From Pseudomonadota bacterium (GTDB taxonomy: Bacteria > Pseudomonadota > Gammaproteobacteria > Steroidobacterales > Steroidobacteraceae), in the NCBI GenBank assembly GCA_023391815.1, contig JAEWAF010000043.1, positions 62,001 to 126,000 on the forward strand: a stretch of 64,000 nt of DNA, in the 5' to 3' direction. Within the stretch, counting starts at the first letter, position 1. The number at the start of each line of letters is the position of its first letter. Positions 32,263-40,938 of this stretch are shown here, in pieces. Both the position numbers and the translations under genes were made by a program. The notes under the pieces were generated by a model that saw nothing but the letters and a program-made list of their open reading frames with translations, made no database searches and was not told the DNA's origin.

Positions 32263-34385
32263 CGCGACGCCCCCCGCTGCTGCGCTTCCCATTCGCCGAT
32301 GGTAAGCCCGCGCTCCACCAATTCCACCAGCAGCGGCGCCGGTTCCCAATGCATCGGACCGAAAATGTCTCGATACTTGCGCATGCCGGCGAGCAGAACA
32401 TCCAGACCGAGGGTCTCGGCATGAAACATCGGGCCCCCGCGATAACGCGGGAAGCCGTAGCCCGCCGCCCAAACGACATCGATATCCGATGCACGCAGCG
32501 CCACGCCTTCACCCAGAATGCGCAGGCCTTCGTTCAGCAACGGATAGAGACAGCGCTCGACGATCTCGCTCCCGGTGTGCTGACGCTGCGGCACCTTCAG
32601 CTGGCGAGCGCGCTCGGCAATGATCTCGATCGCTTCGGGATCGTCGATGCGCGAACGATTGCCCGGCTCGTACCGGTAATAGCCCTTGCCGTTCTTCTGG
32701 CCGAGCCGACCCGCGTCATGCAACGCGAAGTCGGCCTGGTAGTACGCCGGATCGGGCGGAAACTGCGCGGCGTTCGCTTTGTGCACGTTCACGCCGACAT
32801 CGATGCCCGCCATGTCGAACACCGCGAGGATGCCCATCGCCATGCCCCACTCTTCGAGGGCCGAGTCGACCTGACGTGGCGTCGCGCCTTCCAATACCAT
32901 GCGCTCGGCTTCACGCGCGTAGCCTTCCATCATGCGATTACCAATGAAGCCATAGCAGACTTTCGCGAGCACCGGCGTCTTACGTAACGGCTTGGCGAGA
33001 TCCATGGCGGTGCGAATCGTCTCATCCGACGTCTGCGTCGTGCGCACCACTTCGAGCAATGGCATGACGTTCGCCGGCGAAAAGAAATGCATGCCGATGA
33101 CATCCTGCGCACGCCGGGTGACAGCGGCGATCTGCTCGATGTCCAAGGTCGAGGTGTTGGTCGCAAGCACGGTGCCCGGCTTGGCCACTCGATCCAGCTC
33201 CGCGAAAATCTTGCGCTTCAGATCCATGCTTTCGAACACGGCTTCGATGATCACGTCGGCGTCTTTGAGCGCGTCGTAAGACAGCGAGGTGCCGATCAAT
33301 GCCATGCGCTTGGCTTTGTCCTCGGCGCTGAGGCGGCCGCGATCCACCATGGATCGATAGGTTTTGTCGACGTTGGCGAGCCCCTTGCTCAGTGCCTGCT
33401 CGTTCGCGTCGAGTAACACGACCGGAATGCCGGCATTGGCGAAACAGATCGCGATGCCGCCGCCCATCGTGCCCGCGCCGATGACGCCGGCGCGCTTGAT
33501 CGGACGCGCTTTGACGCTGTCCGGCAAGCCAGGAATTCGACGCGTCTCACGCTCGGCAAAAAACACGTGCACCGCCGCCTTCGATTCGACGCTGTCCTTG
33601 CACTCATTGACCCGTTGGGTCTCGTATTCCAGACCTTGCTGGAACGGCATCTGCGTCGCCGCCTGCACGACGTCGACCGCGACCCGGGCAGCGTTGCGAT
33701 TTGGGTAGAGCTTGCGGGCCTGCGCACGCTGTCGCTCGAAAACTTCAGCGGTCGCGCTGGCCGCGGGAATGGTCATCTCGCCCGTGCGCCGCGGCCCTTT
33801 GCCTGCCGCGACTATCGAGCGCAGGTAGGCAATGGCGCCGGCGCGCAGGTCCCCTTCGATGATTTCATCGATGAAGCCGAGATCGCGGCCTTTCGTTGCA
33901 TCGACCGGGCGCGCGGTTACGATCAATTCGAGTGCCTGATCGGCACCAATCAAACGCGGCATGCGTTGCGTGCCACCCGCGCCGGGGATGATGCCCAACG
34001 TGACTTCCGGCATGCCGAACCGCGTGCCCGCCGAGGCCACGCGGTAATGACAGGCAAGCGCAATCTCCAAGCCACCGCCCATGACGGTGCCGTGCATGGC
34101 GGCCACGACCGGGACACTCAAACCTTCGTAGCGGTTGAACAGATCGCGGTATTCCGCTTCCTTCGGCGGGCCGCTGAACTCACCGATGTCGGCGCCGGAG
34201 AAGAACGTGCTGCCCTCACAAAGCAACAGGACGCCGCATACGTCATCGCCAGTCTGGATCTGCTGGAGCGCCTGTTTCAGGCCGGCCCGGACATCCGCGG
34301 TGATGGTATTGACGGGCGGATTGTGAACGATGACTAGCGCAAGCTCGCCGTCGCGCTCCACGCGCACGACGCTGGACGATGACAC
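32259..34385 (-). CDS. Fused enoyl-CoA hydratase / 3-hydroxyacyl-CoA dehydrogenase (FadB/FadJ type)
   Basis: A 708-residue bifunctional protein. Residues about 1-190 are a crotonase domain with MGGGLEIALACHYRVA and FGMPEVTLGIIPGAGGTQR, keeping both catalytic glutamates. From about 285 comes the dehydrogenase domain: RAGVIGAGTMGGGIAICFAN (NAD loop), IEAVFESMDLKRKIFAELD, LATNTSTLDIEQIA, GMHFFSPANVMPLLEVVRT with the His-Glu dyad, and two C-terminal helical repeats. It hydrates and then oxidises an unsaturated acyl-CoA, here probably p-coumaroyl- or feruloyl-CoA, to the beta-keto thioester. GTG 34385 has AGGGGG seven bases upstream and is preferred over an upstream start at 34442. It is the first gene of the operon, divergent from a LysR gene. 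Confidence 0.9.
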   Translation of the reverse strand: MSSSSVVRVERDGELALVIVHNPPVNTITADVRAGLKQALQQIQTGDDVCGVLLLCEGSTFFSGADIGEFSGPPKEAEYRDLFNRYEGLSVPVVAAMHGTVMGGGLEIALACHYRVASAGTRFGMPEVTLGIIPGAGGTQRMPRLIGADQALELIVTARPVDATKGRDLGFIDEIIEGDLRAGAIAYLRSIVAAGKGPRRTGEMTIPAASATAEVFERQRAQARKLYPNRNAARVAVDVVQAATQMPFQQGLEYETQRVNECKDSVESKAAVHVFFAERETRRIPGLPDSVKARPIKRAGVIGAGTMGGGIAICFANAGIPVVLLDANEQALSKGLANVDKTYRSMVDRGRLSAEDKAKRMALIGTSLSYDALKDADVIIEAVFESMDLKRKIFAELDRVAKPGTVLATNTSTLDIEQIAAVTRRAQDVIGMHFFSPANVMPLLEVVRTTQTSDETIRTAMDLAKPLRKTPVLAKVCYGFIGNRMMEGYAREAERMVLEGATPRQVDSALEEWGMAMGILAVFDMAGIDVGVNVHKANAAQFPPDPAYYQADFALHDAGRLGQKNGKGYYRYEPGNRSRIDDPEAIEIIAERARQLKVPQRQHTGSEIVERCLYPLLNEGLRILGEGVALRASDIDVVWAAGYGFPRYRGGPMFHAETLGLDVLLAGMRKYRDIFGPMHWEPAPLLVELVERGLTIGEWEAQQRGASR

Positions 34386-34473
34386 TGTTGAACCCCCTGA
34401 TTCGAGCCACTGACGGCGATGATCCAGGTGGATTTCGCCCACATCGCGGTCATTTGGAAAGAGCGGTAACAGG

Positions 34474-34486
34474 TATATAAGATATA
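34474..34486. promoter_or_regulatory. TATAT-AAG-ATATA inverted repeat in divergent LysR region
   Basis: TATAT (34474-34478), AAG, ATATA (34482-34486) lies seven bases before the LysR ATG, in the 107-base gap to the divergent hydroxycinnamate operon. Such A+T-rich dyads are typical parts of LysR sites (T-N11-A) and promoter -10 regions. Confidence 0.4.
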
Positions 34487-34492
34487 AGCACC

Positions 34493-35443
34493 ATGGATAT
34501 CGCCGATGTCGATCTGAATCTGCTGGTGGTGTTCGACGCCCTGCTGCGAAATCGCAGCGTGAGCGGCGCCGCCCGCGCCCTGAAAATGAGCCAGCCGGCG
34601 ACCAGCTTCGCCTTGAACCGGCTGAGAAAAATGTTCGGCGAGCCGCTGTTCGTGCGCACCTCGCGCGGCATCCACCCGACCCCTTACGCGGAAAGCCTGA
34701 GCGCGCCCCTGGAGGCGATCCTCGACCGCATCCGCGCCGACCTGTTGCAACAGCCGACCTTCGATCCCTCGACCGAACAGCGCTCGGTGACGTTCAACAT
34801 GCAGGACATCGGCGAGTTGGTCTTCCTGCCGCGCATCCTCGCTCGCTTGAACAAGATCGCGCCGGGCCTGCAGTTGCGCACGGTCAACCTGCCGGCACCG
34901 CTGCTCGAGCCGGCCTTGCGCTCGGGGGAAGTGGATATCGCGCTTGGACATTTCCCGGACCTGGCCGGGGCGGCGCTGTTTCAGCAGCGGCTGTTCTCGC
35001 ACTCGTTCGTCTGCATCGTCCGCGCCGACCATCCGACCATCAAGGACGAGATGACGCGTCGTCAATTCCTCGACGGCCTGCACGCGGTCGTGCATCCGGC
35101 CGGTCACATCAACGATTCATTGGAAGCGGAGCTGCAGGCGCAAGGGCTGATGAGAAAAGTGTCGGTGCGCATCGAGCATTTCCTCGCGGTGCCGACCATC
35201 CTCAGTCAATCCAATCTGATCTTTACCGTGCCTTACGCGATCGGCGAGGGACTGGCGAAACTGGCGGACATCAAGCTGGTGAAGCCGCCGTTCAAAGCGA
35301 AACCCCGCATCATCCGCCAGCATTGGCACGCACGATTTCAGCGGGACGCTGCGAATCGCTGGCTGCGCTCGGTGGTCGCGGAACTGTTCATGGACAAGGA
35401 AATCCGGCCGCGCTCGAGAACGCCGCGGCGGCAGAGCGGCTAA
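34493..35443 (+). CDS. LysR-family transcriptional regulator (NodD/LeuO-like)
   Basis: A 316-residue regulator. DLNLLVVFDALLRNRSVSGA and AARALKMSQPATSFALNRLR form the helix-turn-helix (residues 6-45), followed by the wing LFVRTSRGIHPTPYAE. The opening D-L-N-L-L-x-x-F-D-A-L-L is characteristic of the NodD/SyrM/LeuO subgroup. The effector domain is normal. It is divergent from the fused hydratase/dehydrogenase gene and so the prime candidate to control the hydroxycinnamate operon; its end overlaps the convergent pobA stop by four bases. Confidence 0.9.
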   Translation: MDIADVDLNLLVVFDALLRNRSVSGAARALKMSQPATSFALNRLRKMFGEPLFVRTSRGIHPTPYAESLSAPLEAILDRIRADLLQQPTFDPSTEQRSVTFNMQDIGELVFLPRILARLNKIAPGLQLRTVNLPAPLLEPALRSGEVDIALGHFPDLAGAALFQQRLFSHSFVCIVRADHPTIKDEMTRRQFLDGLHAVVHPAGHINDSLEAELQAQGLMRKVSVRIEHFLAVPTILSQSNLIFTVPYAIGEGLAKLADIKLVKPPFKAKPRIIRQHWHARFQRDAANRWLRSVVAELFMDKEIRPRSRTPRRQSG

Positions 35444-36609
35444 AGCGGCAGGCCGACGTAGTTCTCGGCCAGCGCCTTCTGCGAGGCTTCGGATTGAAAG
35501 AGATACTCCAGCTCGCTGCCGCGAATGCGTCCGAAGAATGGATCCTCGCCGGGAAACCGATGCAGCAGCGAGGTCATCCACCAGGAGAAGCGCACGGCCT
35601 GCCACACACGACGTAGCGCTCTTTTCGAATACTGATCGAGCGCGTCGCGAGCCTTTCCCCGGTAATGCCCGACCAGCGCCTCGTGCAGATAAAACACGTC
35701 GCTAGCCGCAAGGTTGAGTCCTTTGGCACCGGTGGGCGGCACGATGTGCGCGGCGTCGCCCGCCAGGAAGAGCTGCCCATATCGCATCGGCTCGGCCACG
35801 AAGCTGCGCAGCGGGGCGATGCTCTTTTCAATGGACGGCCCGACGGTCATGCGTGCGGCGACGTCCTCGCCCACCCGCTTCTTGAACTCCGCCCAGAACC
35901 GCTCGTCGCTCCAGTTCTCGATCTTGTCATCGAGCGAGCATTGCACGTAACAACGCACGCGGGTCTCCGAGCGCATGCTGGCCAGAGCGAAGCCCCGCTC
36001 GGAATCCGCATAAATCAGCTCCTCCCAAGCGGGCGGCACATCGGCGAGCACGCCCAGCCAGCCGAACGGATAAATGCGCTCGAAGACCGAGAGCGCTGCG
36101 GCGGGAATGGAACGTCGGCTGACACCGTGATAACCATCGCAGCCGGCGATGAAATCGCAATCCAGCCGCTGCGGGACTCCTTTGTGAACGAACGTCACCC
36201 AAGGACGCGCGCTGGTGATGTCGTGCAGCTCGACGGATTCGGCTTCGTAAATCGACGGCGCGCCACAGGCAGCCCGCGCTTCCATCAGATCGCGCGTGAC
36301 TTCGGTCTGTCCGTAAACTGTCACGACTTTGCCGACAAGGTCCTTGAATGCGATCCGCCGACGCGCGCCGCTGGCCCCAATCTCGACGCCATCGTGAATC
36401 AGCGCCTGCGCATGTAACCGCTCGCCCACGCCGGCCAAATCGAGAATCTCGACCGTGCCCTGCTCCAGCACGCCGGCGCGAATGCGGCCCAATACATATT
36501 CCGGCGTACGCTGCTCGAGAATCACGGCGTCGATGCCGGCCTTGTACAACAACTGACCGAGCAACAGTCCCGCCGGTCCCGCCCCGATGATCGCAACTTG
36601 TGCCCGCAA
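35440..36609 (-). CDS. pobA: 4-hydroxybenzoate 3-monooxygenase
   Basis: A 389-residue FAD monooxygenase that converts 4-hydroxybenzoate to protocatechuate with NAD(P)H. RAQVAIIGAGPAGLLLGQLL is the N-terminal FAD loop, TPEYVLGRIRAGVLEQGTVE is the PobA-specific block, DFIAGCDGYHGVSR is the DG motif, and LFLAGDAAHIVPPTGAKGLN is the GD motif; NYVGLPL at the C-terminus is conserved in PobA. The start is TTG 36609, with AGAGGGA six bases upstream; it gives MRAQVAIIG, matching the family N-terminus exactly. It is divergent from an AraC regulator and supplies the substrate for the lig operon. Confidence 0.95.
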   Translation of the reverse strand: MRAQVAIIGAGPAGLLLGQLLYKAGIDAVILEQRTPEYVLGRIRAGVLEQGTVEILDLAGVGERLHAQALIHDGVEIGASGARRRIAFKDLVGKVVTVYGQTEVTRDLMEARAACGAPSIYEAESVELHDITSARPWVTFVHKGVPQRLDCDFIAGCDGYHGVSRRSIPAAALSVFERIYPFGWLGVLADVPPAWEELIYADSERGFALASMRSETRVRCYVQCSLDDKIENWSDERFWAEFKKRVGEDVAARMTVGPSIEKSIAPLRSFVAEPMRYGQLFLAGDAAHIVPPTGAKGLNLAASDVFYLHEALVGHYRGKARDALDQYSKRALRRVWQAVRFSWWMTSLLHRFPGEDPFFGRIRGSELEYLFQSEASQKALAENYVGLPL

Positions 36610-36683
36610 CGCTCGTCCCTCTACCGATGCGCACAAGATGCCGCGCGGCGGCCGCCGCTGACGATGGAGAAAAAACACAAGAT

Positions 36684-36700
36684 GTTGGATATTTCCCAAC
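36684..36700. promoter_or_regulatory. Inverted repeat in pobA/AraC divergent region
   Basis: GTTGG (36684-36688), seven bases, CCAAC (36696-36700) forms a short dyad 75 bases upstream of pobA and 55 upstream of the AraC gene. PobR-type regulators activate pobA from such divergent regions. The rest of the 145-base gap shows only A-rich sequence. Confidence 0.35.
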
Positions 36701-36754
36701 GTCCCGCGCCGATGCGCGGTAGGATCTCGTTCAGCTCGAGCTCGGGAGCGCAGT

Positions 36755-37648
36755 GTGGCGCGACGTGGAATTCCCCAATATTTCCTGTACGGCGAGGCGA
36801 CGCACGACGTCGACGAGCGCTTTCTGCACGTCGAATCGATCGCCGAGCGCAGCCGGCTGCACGATTGGACGATCCGACCGCATGCCCACCGGGACCTGCA
36901 TCATTTCCTGCTCGTCACTCGCGGCGGCGGATTGTTTTACGCCGAGGGCGAGACCAATTCGTTCAATCACTGCGTATTGATTTCGGTGCCGCTCGCATGC
37001 GTGCACGGATTCGATTTCAAACCGGGAACCGACGGCTGGATCCTCACCGCCTCGGGTGCGCTCATCGAACGCATCGCTCATGAGAACGCTGAGTTGCGCC
37101 CGGTGCTGTCGGATGCGAACGCATTACCTTTGCCCGCGGAGGTCAGTGCGGCCATGGCGACGAACTTCGAATCCCTGATGAGGGAGTTTCGGGGCAACTT
37201 GCCGGGCCGTCGCACCGCCGCCGAGGCTTTGCTGATCGGCATTCTCGTCGCGGCGCTCCGACGCAAGCTGCAACTGTTGCCCAAGCGAGAGAACAAGCCC
37301 GGAGCGGATTCGGTGCTCGCTTCCAAATACCGCGCGTTGATCGAGGAGAACTTCCGAACGACGCTCAAGGTCGCCGACTATGCGAAGCGCCTGTGCGTCA
37401 GCTCGGAACGGCTGCGCCAAGCGTGCGTAAGGAGCACGGCCAGCTCGCCCCTCGCGCTGCTCAATGCACGACGATTGCTGGAAGCGAAGCGATCGTTGCT
37501 CTATACCGGCATGAGTGTTGGGCTGATCGCCGAGGCCTGCGGATTTCCAGATCCGGCGTACTTCTCGCGCTTCTTTACTCAGCGGACCGGCGTGTCACCG
37601 ATGGCATATCGGACGAAGCGGCAACGGGCGCAGGGACGAGACAACTAA
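36755..37648 (+). CDS. AraC-family transcriptional regulator (PobR/HpaA-like)
   Basis: A 297-residue regulator. The N-terminal part has a cupin-like effector domain with LHDWTIRPHAHRDLHHFLLV, typical of PobR and HpaA, and GGGLFYAEGE. The C-terminal domain (about 195-290) has two helix-turn-helix units: VADYAKRLCVSSERLRQACV and MSVGLIAEACGFPDPAYFSR, then FTQRTGVSPMAYR. Start is GTG 36755 with GGGAG six bases upstream. Its divergent position makes it the likely 4-hydroxybenzoate-sensing activator of pobA. Confidence 0.9.
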   Translation: MARRGIPQYFLYGEATHDVDERFLHVESIAERSRLHDWTIRPHAHRDLHHFLLVTRGGGLFYAEGETNSFNHCVLISVPLACVHGFDFKPGTDGWILTASGALIERIAHENAELRPVLSDANALPLPAEVSAAMATNFESLMREFRGNLPGRRTAAEALLIGILVAALRRKLQLLPKRENKPGADSVLASKYRALIEENFRTTLKVADYAKRLCVSSERLRQACVRSTASSPLALLNARRLLEAKRSLLYTGMSVGLIAEACGFPDPAYFSRFFTQRTGVSPMAYRTKRQRAQGRDN

Positions 37649-37709
37649 GGCTGCGCGCCGACTGTTTCGATGCCGACCGCCGATTACGGCGTCAGCGGCC
37701 GGCGAGCAC

Positions 37710-37726
37710 CGCGGGCTCAGCCCGCG
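37710..37726. terminator. Hairpin at the end of the lig operon
   Basis: CGCGGGC (37710-37716), TCA, GCCCGCG (37720-37726) is a perfect 7-bp G+C stem whose loop is the stop codon of the aldo/keto reductase. It lies between the convergent AraC and aldo/keto reductase genes and may act for both, though neither side has a T run. Confidence 0.4.
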
Positions 37727-38715
37727 TGCGGAGTCACTTCCGTATCGATCTCGGCCAGCGTTTCTGGTGGATAGCGCGGGCCGCTTACGGTTTCCGCATT
37801 GATCAGTCGCTCCAATGCTTGGAGGGTGTCTGCCGAGAGCCGCACGTTCGAGGCCGCTACATCTTCTTCCAGATGCGCGATCGATGTGGTGCCGACGATC
37901 GGTAACACATACGGCGCCTTCGCTAACAACCAAGCCAAGGCCAGCTGCGCCGGCGTGCAACCTGCTTCCCATGCGACTTTGTTGAACTCGTCGAGCAACT
38001 TTCGATTGCGACCGAAGTGCGGCGGGTTGAAGCGAGGCATCGCGCGGCGGATGTCCTTCTCAACGAAGTCTCGCGGATCGGGGATGCCGTTCGCCAGGAA
38101 CCCGCGCCCCAGGGGCGAGAACGCGACGAGCGCCACGTCGAGCTCTTTGCAGGCAGTCAGCAATGCGATCTCGGGGTTGCGCGTCCAGAGCGAATATTCG
38201 CTCTGCACGGCTGCAACCGGATGCACGGCATGGGCCTTACGCAACGTTTCCGCGGAAACTTCCGACAAGCCGATGGAGCGAATGTGACCTTCTCGCGCCA
38301 GGTCGGCGAGCGCACCCACGCTCTCCTCGATCGGCACCTTCTTGTCCCAGCGATGCAGGTAATACAGATCGATGACGTCGGTGCGCAGGCGAGTCAGCGC
38401 CTCCTTGCAAGTCTGCTTCAACGTGTCGGGGCGGCCGTCGATCACACGCTTGCCGTTGACGCCGGTCATCCCAAATTTGCTGGCGAGGAAAAATCGTTCT
38501 CGGAACGGATGGAGCACCTCGCCGACCAGCTCTTCATTCCGACCGAAGCCGTACAGAGCCGCCGTGTCGAAATGATCGATGCCCAGATCGAGCGCGGCAT
38601 GGAGCAGCGCTTTAGCCGCCGCCGGCTCGGGTGGCGTGCCATAGGCATGGCTGAGATTCATACAGCCCAGACCGATTTCGGCGACAGATTGGTTTGAGAG
38701 CTTTCGTTGGTTCAT
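37717..38715 (-). CDS. Aldo/keto reductase
   Basis: A 332-residue NAD(P)H-dependent oxidoreductase. The catalytic set is visible: Asp and Tyr in DHFDTAALYGFGRNEELVGE, Lys in FFLASKFGMTG, His in DLYYLHRWDKKVP. QSEYSLWTRNPE and VAFSPLGRGFLAN are strongly conserved in the AKR13/YakC-like group. It is the last gene of the lig operon, 28 bases after ligC. A function in reducing an aromatic aldehyde or a muconate semialdehyde is possible; none is known for this position. Confidence 0.88.
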   Translation of the reverse strand: MNQRKLSNQSVAEIGLGCMNLSHAYGTPPEPAAAKALLHAALDLGIDHFDTAALYGFGRNEELVGEVLHPFRERFFLASKFGMTGVNGKRVIDGRPDTLKQTCKEALTRLRTDVIDLYYLHRWDKKVPIEESVGALADLAREGHIRSIGLSEVSAETLRKAHAVHPVAAVQSEYSLWTRNPEIALLTACKELDVALVAFSPLGRGFLANGIPDPRDFVEKDIRRAMPRFNPPHFGRNRKLLDEFNKVAWEAGCTPAQLALAWLLAKAPYVLPIVGTTSIAHLEEDVAASNVRLSADTLQALERLINAETVSGPRYPPETLAEIDTEVTPHAG

Positions 38716-38743
38716 CGGCGTCGTCCGAGGTGACGTCTCTTCT

Positions 38744-39703
38744 CTACCCCTGCGCCTGCAGCTGCTGCTCCAACTCATGCAGCGTCCGGTAACAGCCCAA
38801 CACCTGGTGCACACTTGAATTCGGCTCGCGCTGCTCCCGGATGGCAGCGAAGAACTCGCGATCCTGCAGCTCGATGCCGTTCATCGACACATCTACCTTG
38901 GACACGTCGATCCTCTCCTCTCGCCCATTCACCAGATCGTCATAGCGGGCAATGTACGTGCCGTTATCGCAGATGTAGCGGAAGAACGTGCCCAGCGGCC
39001 CATCGTTATTGAAGGACAACGACAAGGTACAAATCGCCCCCGACCGCGTCTTCATCTGAATCGACATATCCATCGCGATGCCGAGCTGCGGGTGCTTCGG
39101 TCCCTGGATGGCATGCGCGATCGTCACCTCCTCCCCGGTCTGGTAACGAAACAGATCCACCGTATGCGCCGCGTGATGCCACAGCAGGTGATCCGTCCAC
39201 GACCTCGGTTGACCCAGCGCATTCGTGTTGGTGCGACGGAAGAAATACGTCTGCACATCCATCTGCTGAATCTTGAGCTCGCCCGCGCGCAGTCGCTTAT
39301 GCAACCACTGATGCGACGGATTGAACCGCCGCGTATGGCCGACCATGCACACCAGCCCGGTCTGCTTCTGCATAGTCGCGACCGCCTGCGCGTCGTCCCA
39401 GCGGTCGGCGAGCGGGATTTCCACTTGCACGTGCTTGCCCGCCTTCATGCAGGCGAGCGCCTGCGACGCATGCATCTGCGTCGGCGTGCACAGAATGACG
39501 GCATCGACATCGGGGCGCGCCAGGCTCTCCGACAGCTCCGTCGTCACGTGCCCCACCGAAAACTTCTTGGCGACCTCTCGCGTCTTCTCCAGCTCGCGTC
39601 CCACCAGTGAAGTGACCTGCACATCCTTGATGTTCTGCATGCCCTCGAGATGCTTGACGCCGAACGCCCCCGCGCCGGCGAGCGCGACTTTGATGGTGCT
39701 CAC
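38744..39703 (-). CDS. ligC: 4-carboxy-2-hydroxymuconate-6-semialdehyde dehydrogenase
   Basis: A 319-residue Gfo/Idh/MocA-fold dehydrogenase. It oxidises the ring-cleavage product of protocatechuate 4,5-dioxygenase (as hemiacetal) to 2-pyrone-4,6-dicarboxylate. KVALAGAGAFGVKHLEGM is the NAD loop; AVILCTPTQMHASQALACM, GKHVQVEIPLADRWDDA, MVGHTRRFNPSHQWLHKRL and SWTDHLLWHHAAHTVDLFRY closely follow LigC of Sphingobium SYK-6 as I recall it. Start is GTG 39703 overlapping the ligB stop (GTGA). Confidence 0.95.
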   Translation of the reverse strand: MSTIKVALAGAGAFGVKHLEGMQNIKDVQVTSLVGRELEKTREVAKKFSVGHVTTELSESLARPDVDAVILCTPTQMHASQALACMKAGKHVQVEIPLADRWDDAQAVATMQKQTGLVCMVGHTRRFNPSHQWLHKRLRAGELKIQQMDVQTYFFRRTNTNALGQPRSWTDHLLWHHAAHTVDLFRYQTGEEVTIAHAIQGPKHPQLGIAMDMSIQMKTRSGAICTLSLSFNNDGPLGTFFRYICDNGTYIARYDDLVNGREERIDVSKVDVSMNGIELQDREFFAAIREQREPNSSVHQVLGCYRTLHELEQQLQAQG

Positions 39704-40548
39704 TGGGAATTCTCCAGAATCAGATGGCCGACGGCCGTGTTGCTGGCCGGCACGTGATAGAAGCGATGTGCGACTCGCGGCGGCCGGTCGCTCATCGCGC
39801 CGCGCGCGATCAGCCACATCACCAGCTCGATGCCTTCGGAGCCCGCTTCCTGCACATAGTCGAGATGCGGCACATCGGCCAGCTTCTCCGGCTCCGCGAT
39901 CAAGCGATCGAGGAACCGATTGTCCCATGCTCGATTGATCAAGCCCGCGCGCGGGCCTTGCAACTGATGGCTCATGCCACCCGTGCCCCAGACGTGCACT
40001 TTCAGCGGCTCGTCATAAAGCGACACCGCCTTGCGGATCGCGCGGCCAAGATTGAAACATCGGCGACCCGACGGCACCGGGTACTGCACGACATTCACCG
40101 CGAACGGAATGACCGGGCACGGCCACTCCGCCACCTGGCCGCAGACCAGCGACAGCGGCACCGTGAGACCGTGATCCACGTCCATACGATTGACGATGGT
40201 GAGATCGAAGTCATCCTGGATCACCGATTGCGCGATATGTGCGGCGAGCTCCGGATGTCCTTTGACGACCGGCACCGGCCGAGGCCCCCACCCTTCATCC
40301 GCAGGCTTGAACTCGGCGGCGCAGCCGATCGCGAACGTGGGAATCATGTCCAGGCTGAACGCGGAGGCATGATCGTTGTAGACCAGAAAAATCACATCCG
40401 GCGTGTTGTCCTTGAACCAGGCTTTCGTGGGTTCATACCCAGCGAACAACGGCTTCCAGTAATCGTCGCCGCTCTTACCCAGATCCAGCGCGGCACCGAT
40501 GGCCGGCACGTGCGAGGTATAAACACTGGCAGTGATGCGCGCCATCAT
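39700..40548 (-). CDS. ligB: Protocatechuate 4,5-dioxygenase beta (catalytic) subunit
   Basis: A 282-residue class III extradiol dioxygenase subunit with non-heme iron. TASVYTSHVPAIGAALDLGK supplies the first His ligand, VIFLVYNDHASAFSLDM the second His and RGAMSDRPPRVAHRFYHVP the distal conserved region; NRMDVDHGLTVPLSL and HVWGTGGMSHQLQGPRAGLI are LigB signature blocks with the catalytic His. It cleaves protocatechuate at the 4,5 bond with O2. The start (two adjacent ATGs) overlaps the ligA stop, and its stop overlaps the ligC start. Confidence 0.96.
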   Translation of the reverse strand: MMARITASVYTSHVPAIGAALDLGKSGDDYWKPLFAGYEPTKAWFKDNTPDVIFLVYNDHASAFSLDMIPTFAIGCAAEFKPADEGWGPRPVPVVKGHPELAAHIAQSVIQDDFDLTIVNRMDVDHGLTVPLSLVCGQVAEWPCPVIPFAVNVVQYPVPSGRRCFNLGRAIRKAVSLYDEPLKVHVWGTGGMSHQLQGPRAGLINRAWDNRFLDRLIAEPEKLADVPHLDYVQEAGSEGIELVMWLIARGAMSDRPPRVAHRFYHVPASNTAVGHLILENSQ

Positions 40549-40937
40549 CGCTTCTCCCGCGGGTCACGCAGCGGGCTGCCGGGCACGCGGCCCCCTTGCA
40601 GCATCATCTTGGCGTACTCCTCCTGCGTCATGCCGGTCATGCTGGCCGCCATGTATTGAAAGCTCTTGCCATCGGTGGCGCCGATCTTGGCGAGGAAATA
40701 GATATTCCCGCCCAGCTCGATGCAACGATTCAAATCGCGAGACAGGACGGCCTGTTTCTGCTCCTCGCTCATCGGCCACTCATCCAGATACGCGCGTTCG
40801 TTCGCCTTGAAACGCTCGCGGTTCTCCGCCTTCATGAGCGACATGCAGAACTGATTCAGGTGATAGCCCTTGCGCGCCTGTTCGGCGTCGAAGATGGTCG
40901 TGCCGGGAATGCCTTTGTACGGCTTGTCCAAAGCCAT
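40545..40937 (-). CDS. ligA: Protocatechuate 4,5-dioxygenase alpha subunit
   Basis: A 130-residue small subunit that lines the active site of LigAB. IPGTTIFDAEQARKGYHLNQ, FCMSLMKAENRERFKANERA, YLDEWPMSEEQKQAVLSRDL, GGNIYFLAKIGATDGKSFQY and MTGMTQEEYAKMMLQGGR are all conserved LigA blocks. ATG 40937 starts one base after the LigI stop; longer upstream frames are not real. Expression is coupled to ligB by overlap. Confidence 0.96.
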   Translation of the reverse strand: MALDKPYKGIPGTTIFDAEQARKGYHLNQFCMSLMKAENRERFKANERAYLDEWPMSEEQKQAVLSRDLNRCIELGGNIYFLAKIGATDGKSFQYMAASMTGMTQEEYAKMMLQGGRVPGSPLRDPREKR

Positions 40938-40938
40938 T

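Noticed and set aside
29479..32424. Open frame of 981 codons on the plus strand
   Set aside because: It is antisense to the CoA ligase and amidohydrolase genes, which carry clear family motifs; its translation is Arg/His/Gln-rich without domains, as expected from GC-rich codon bias.
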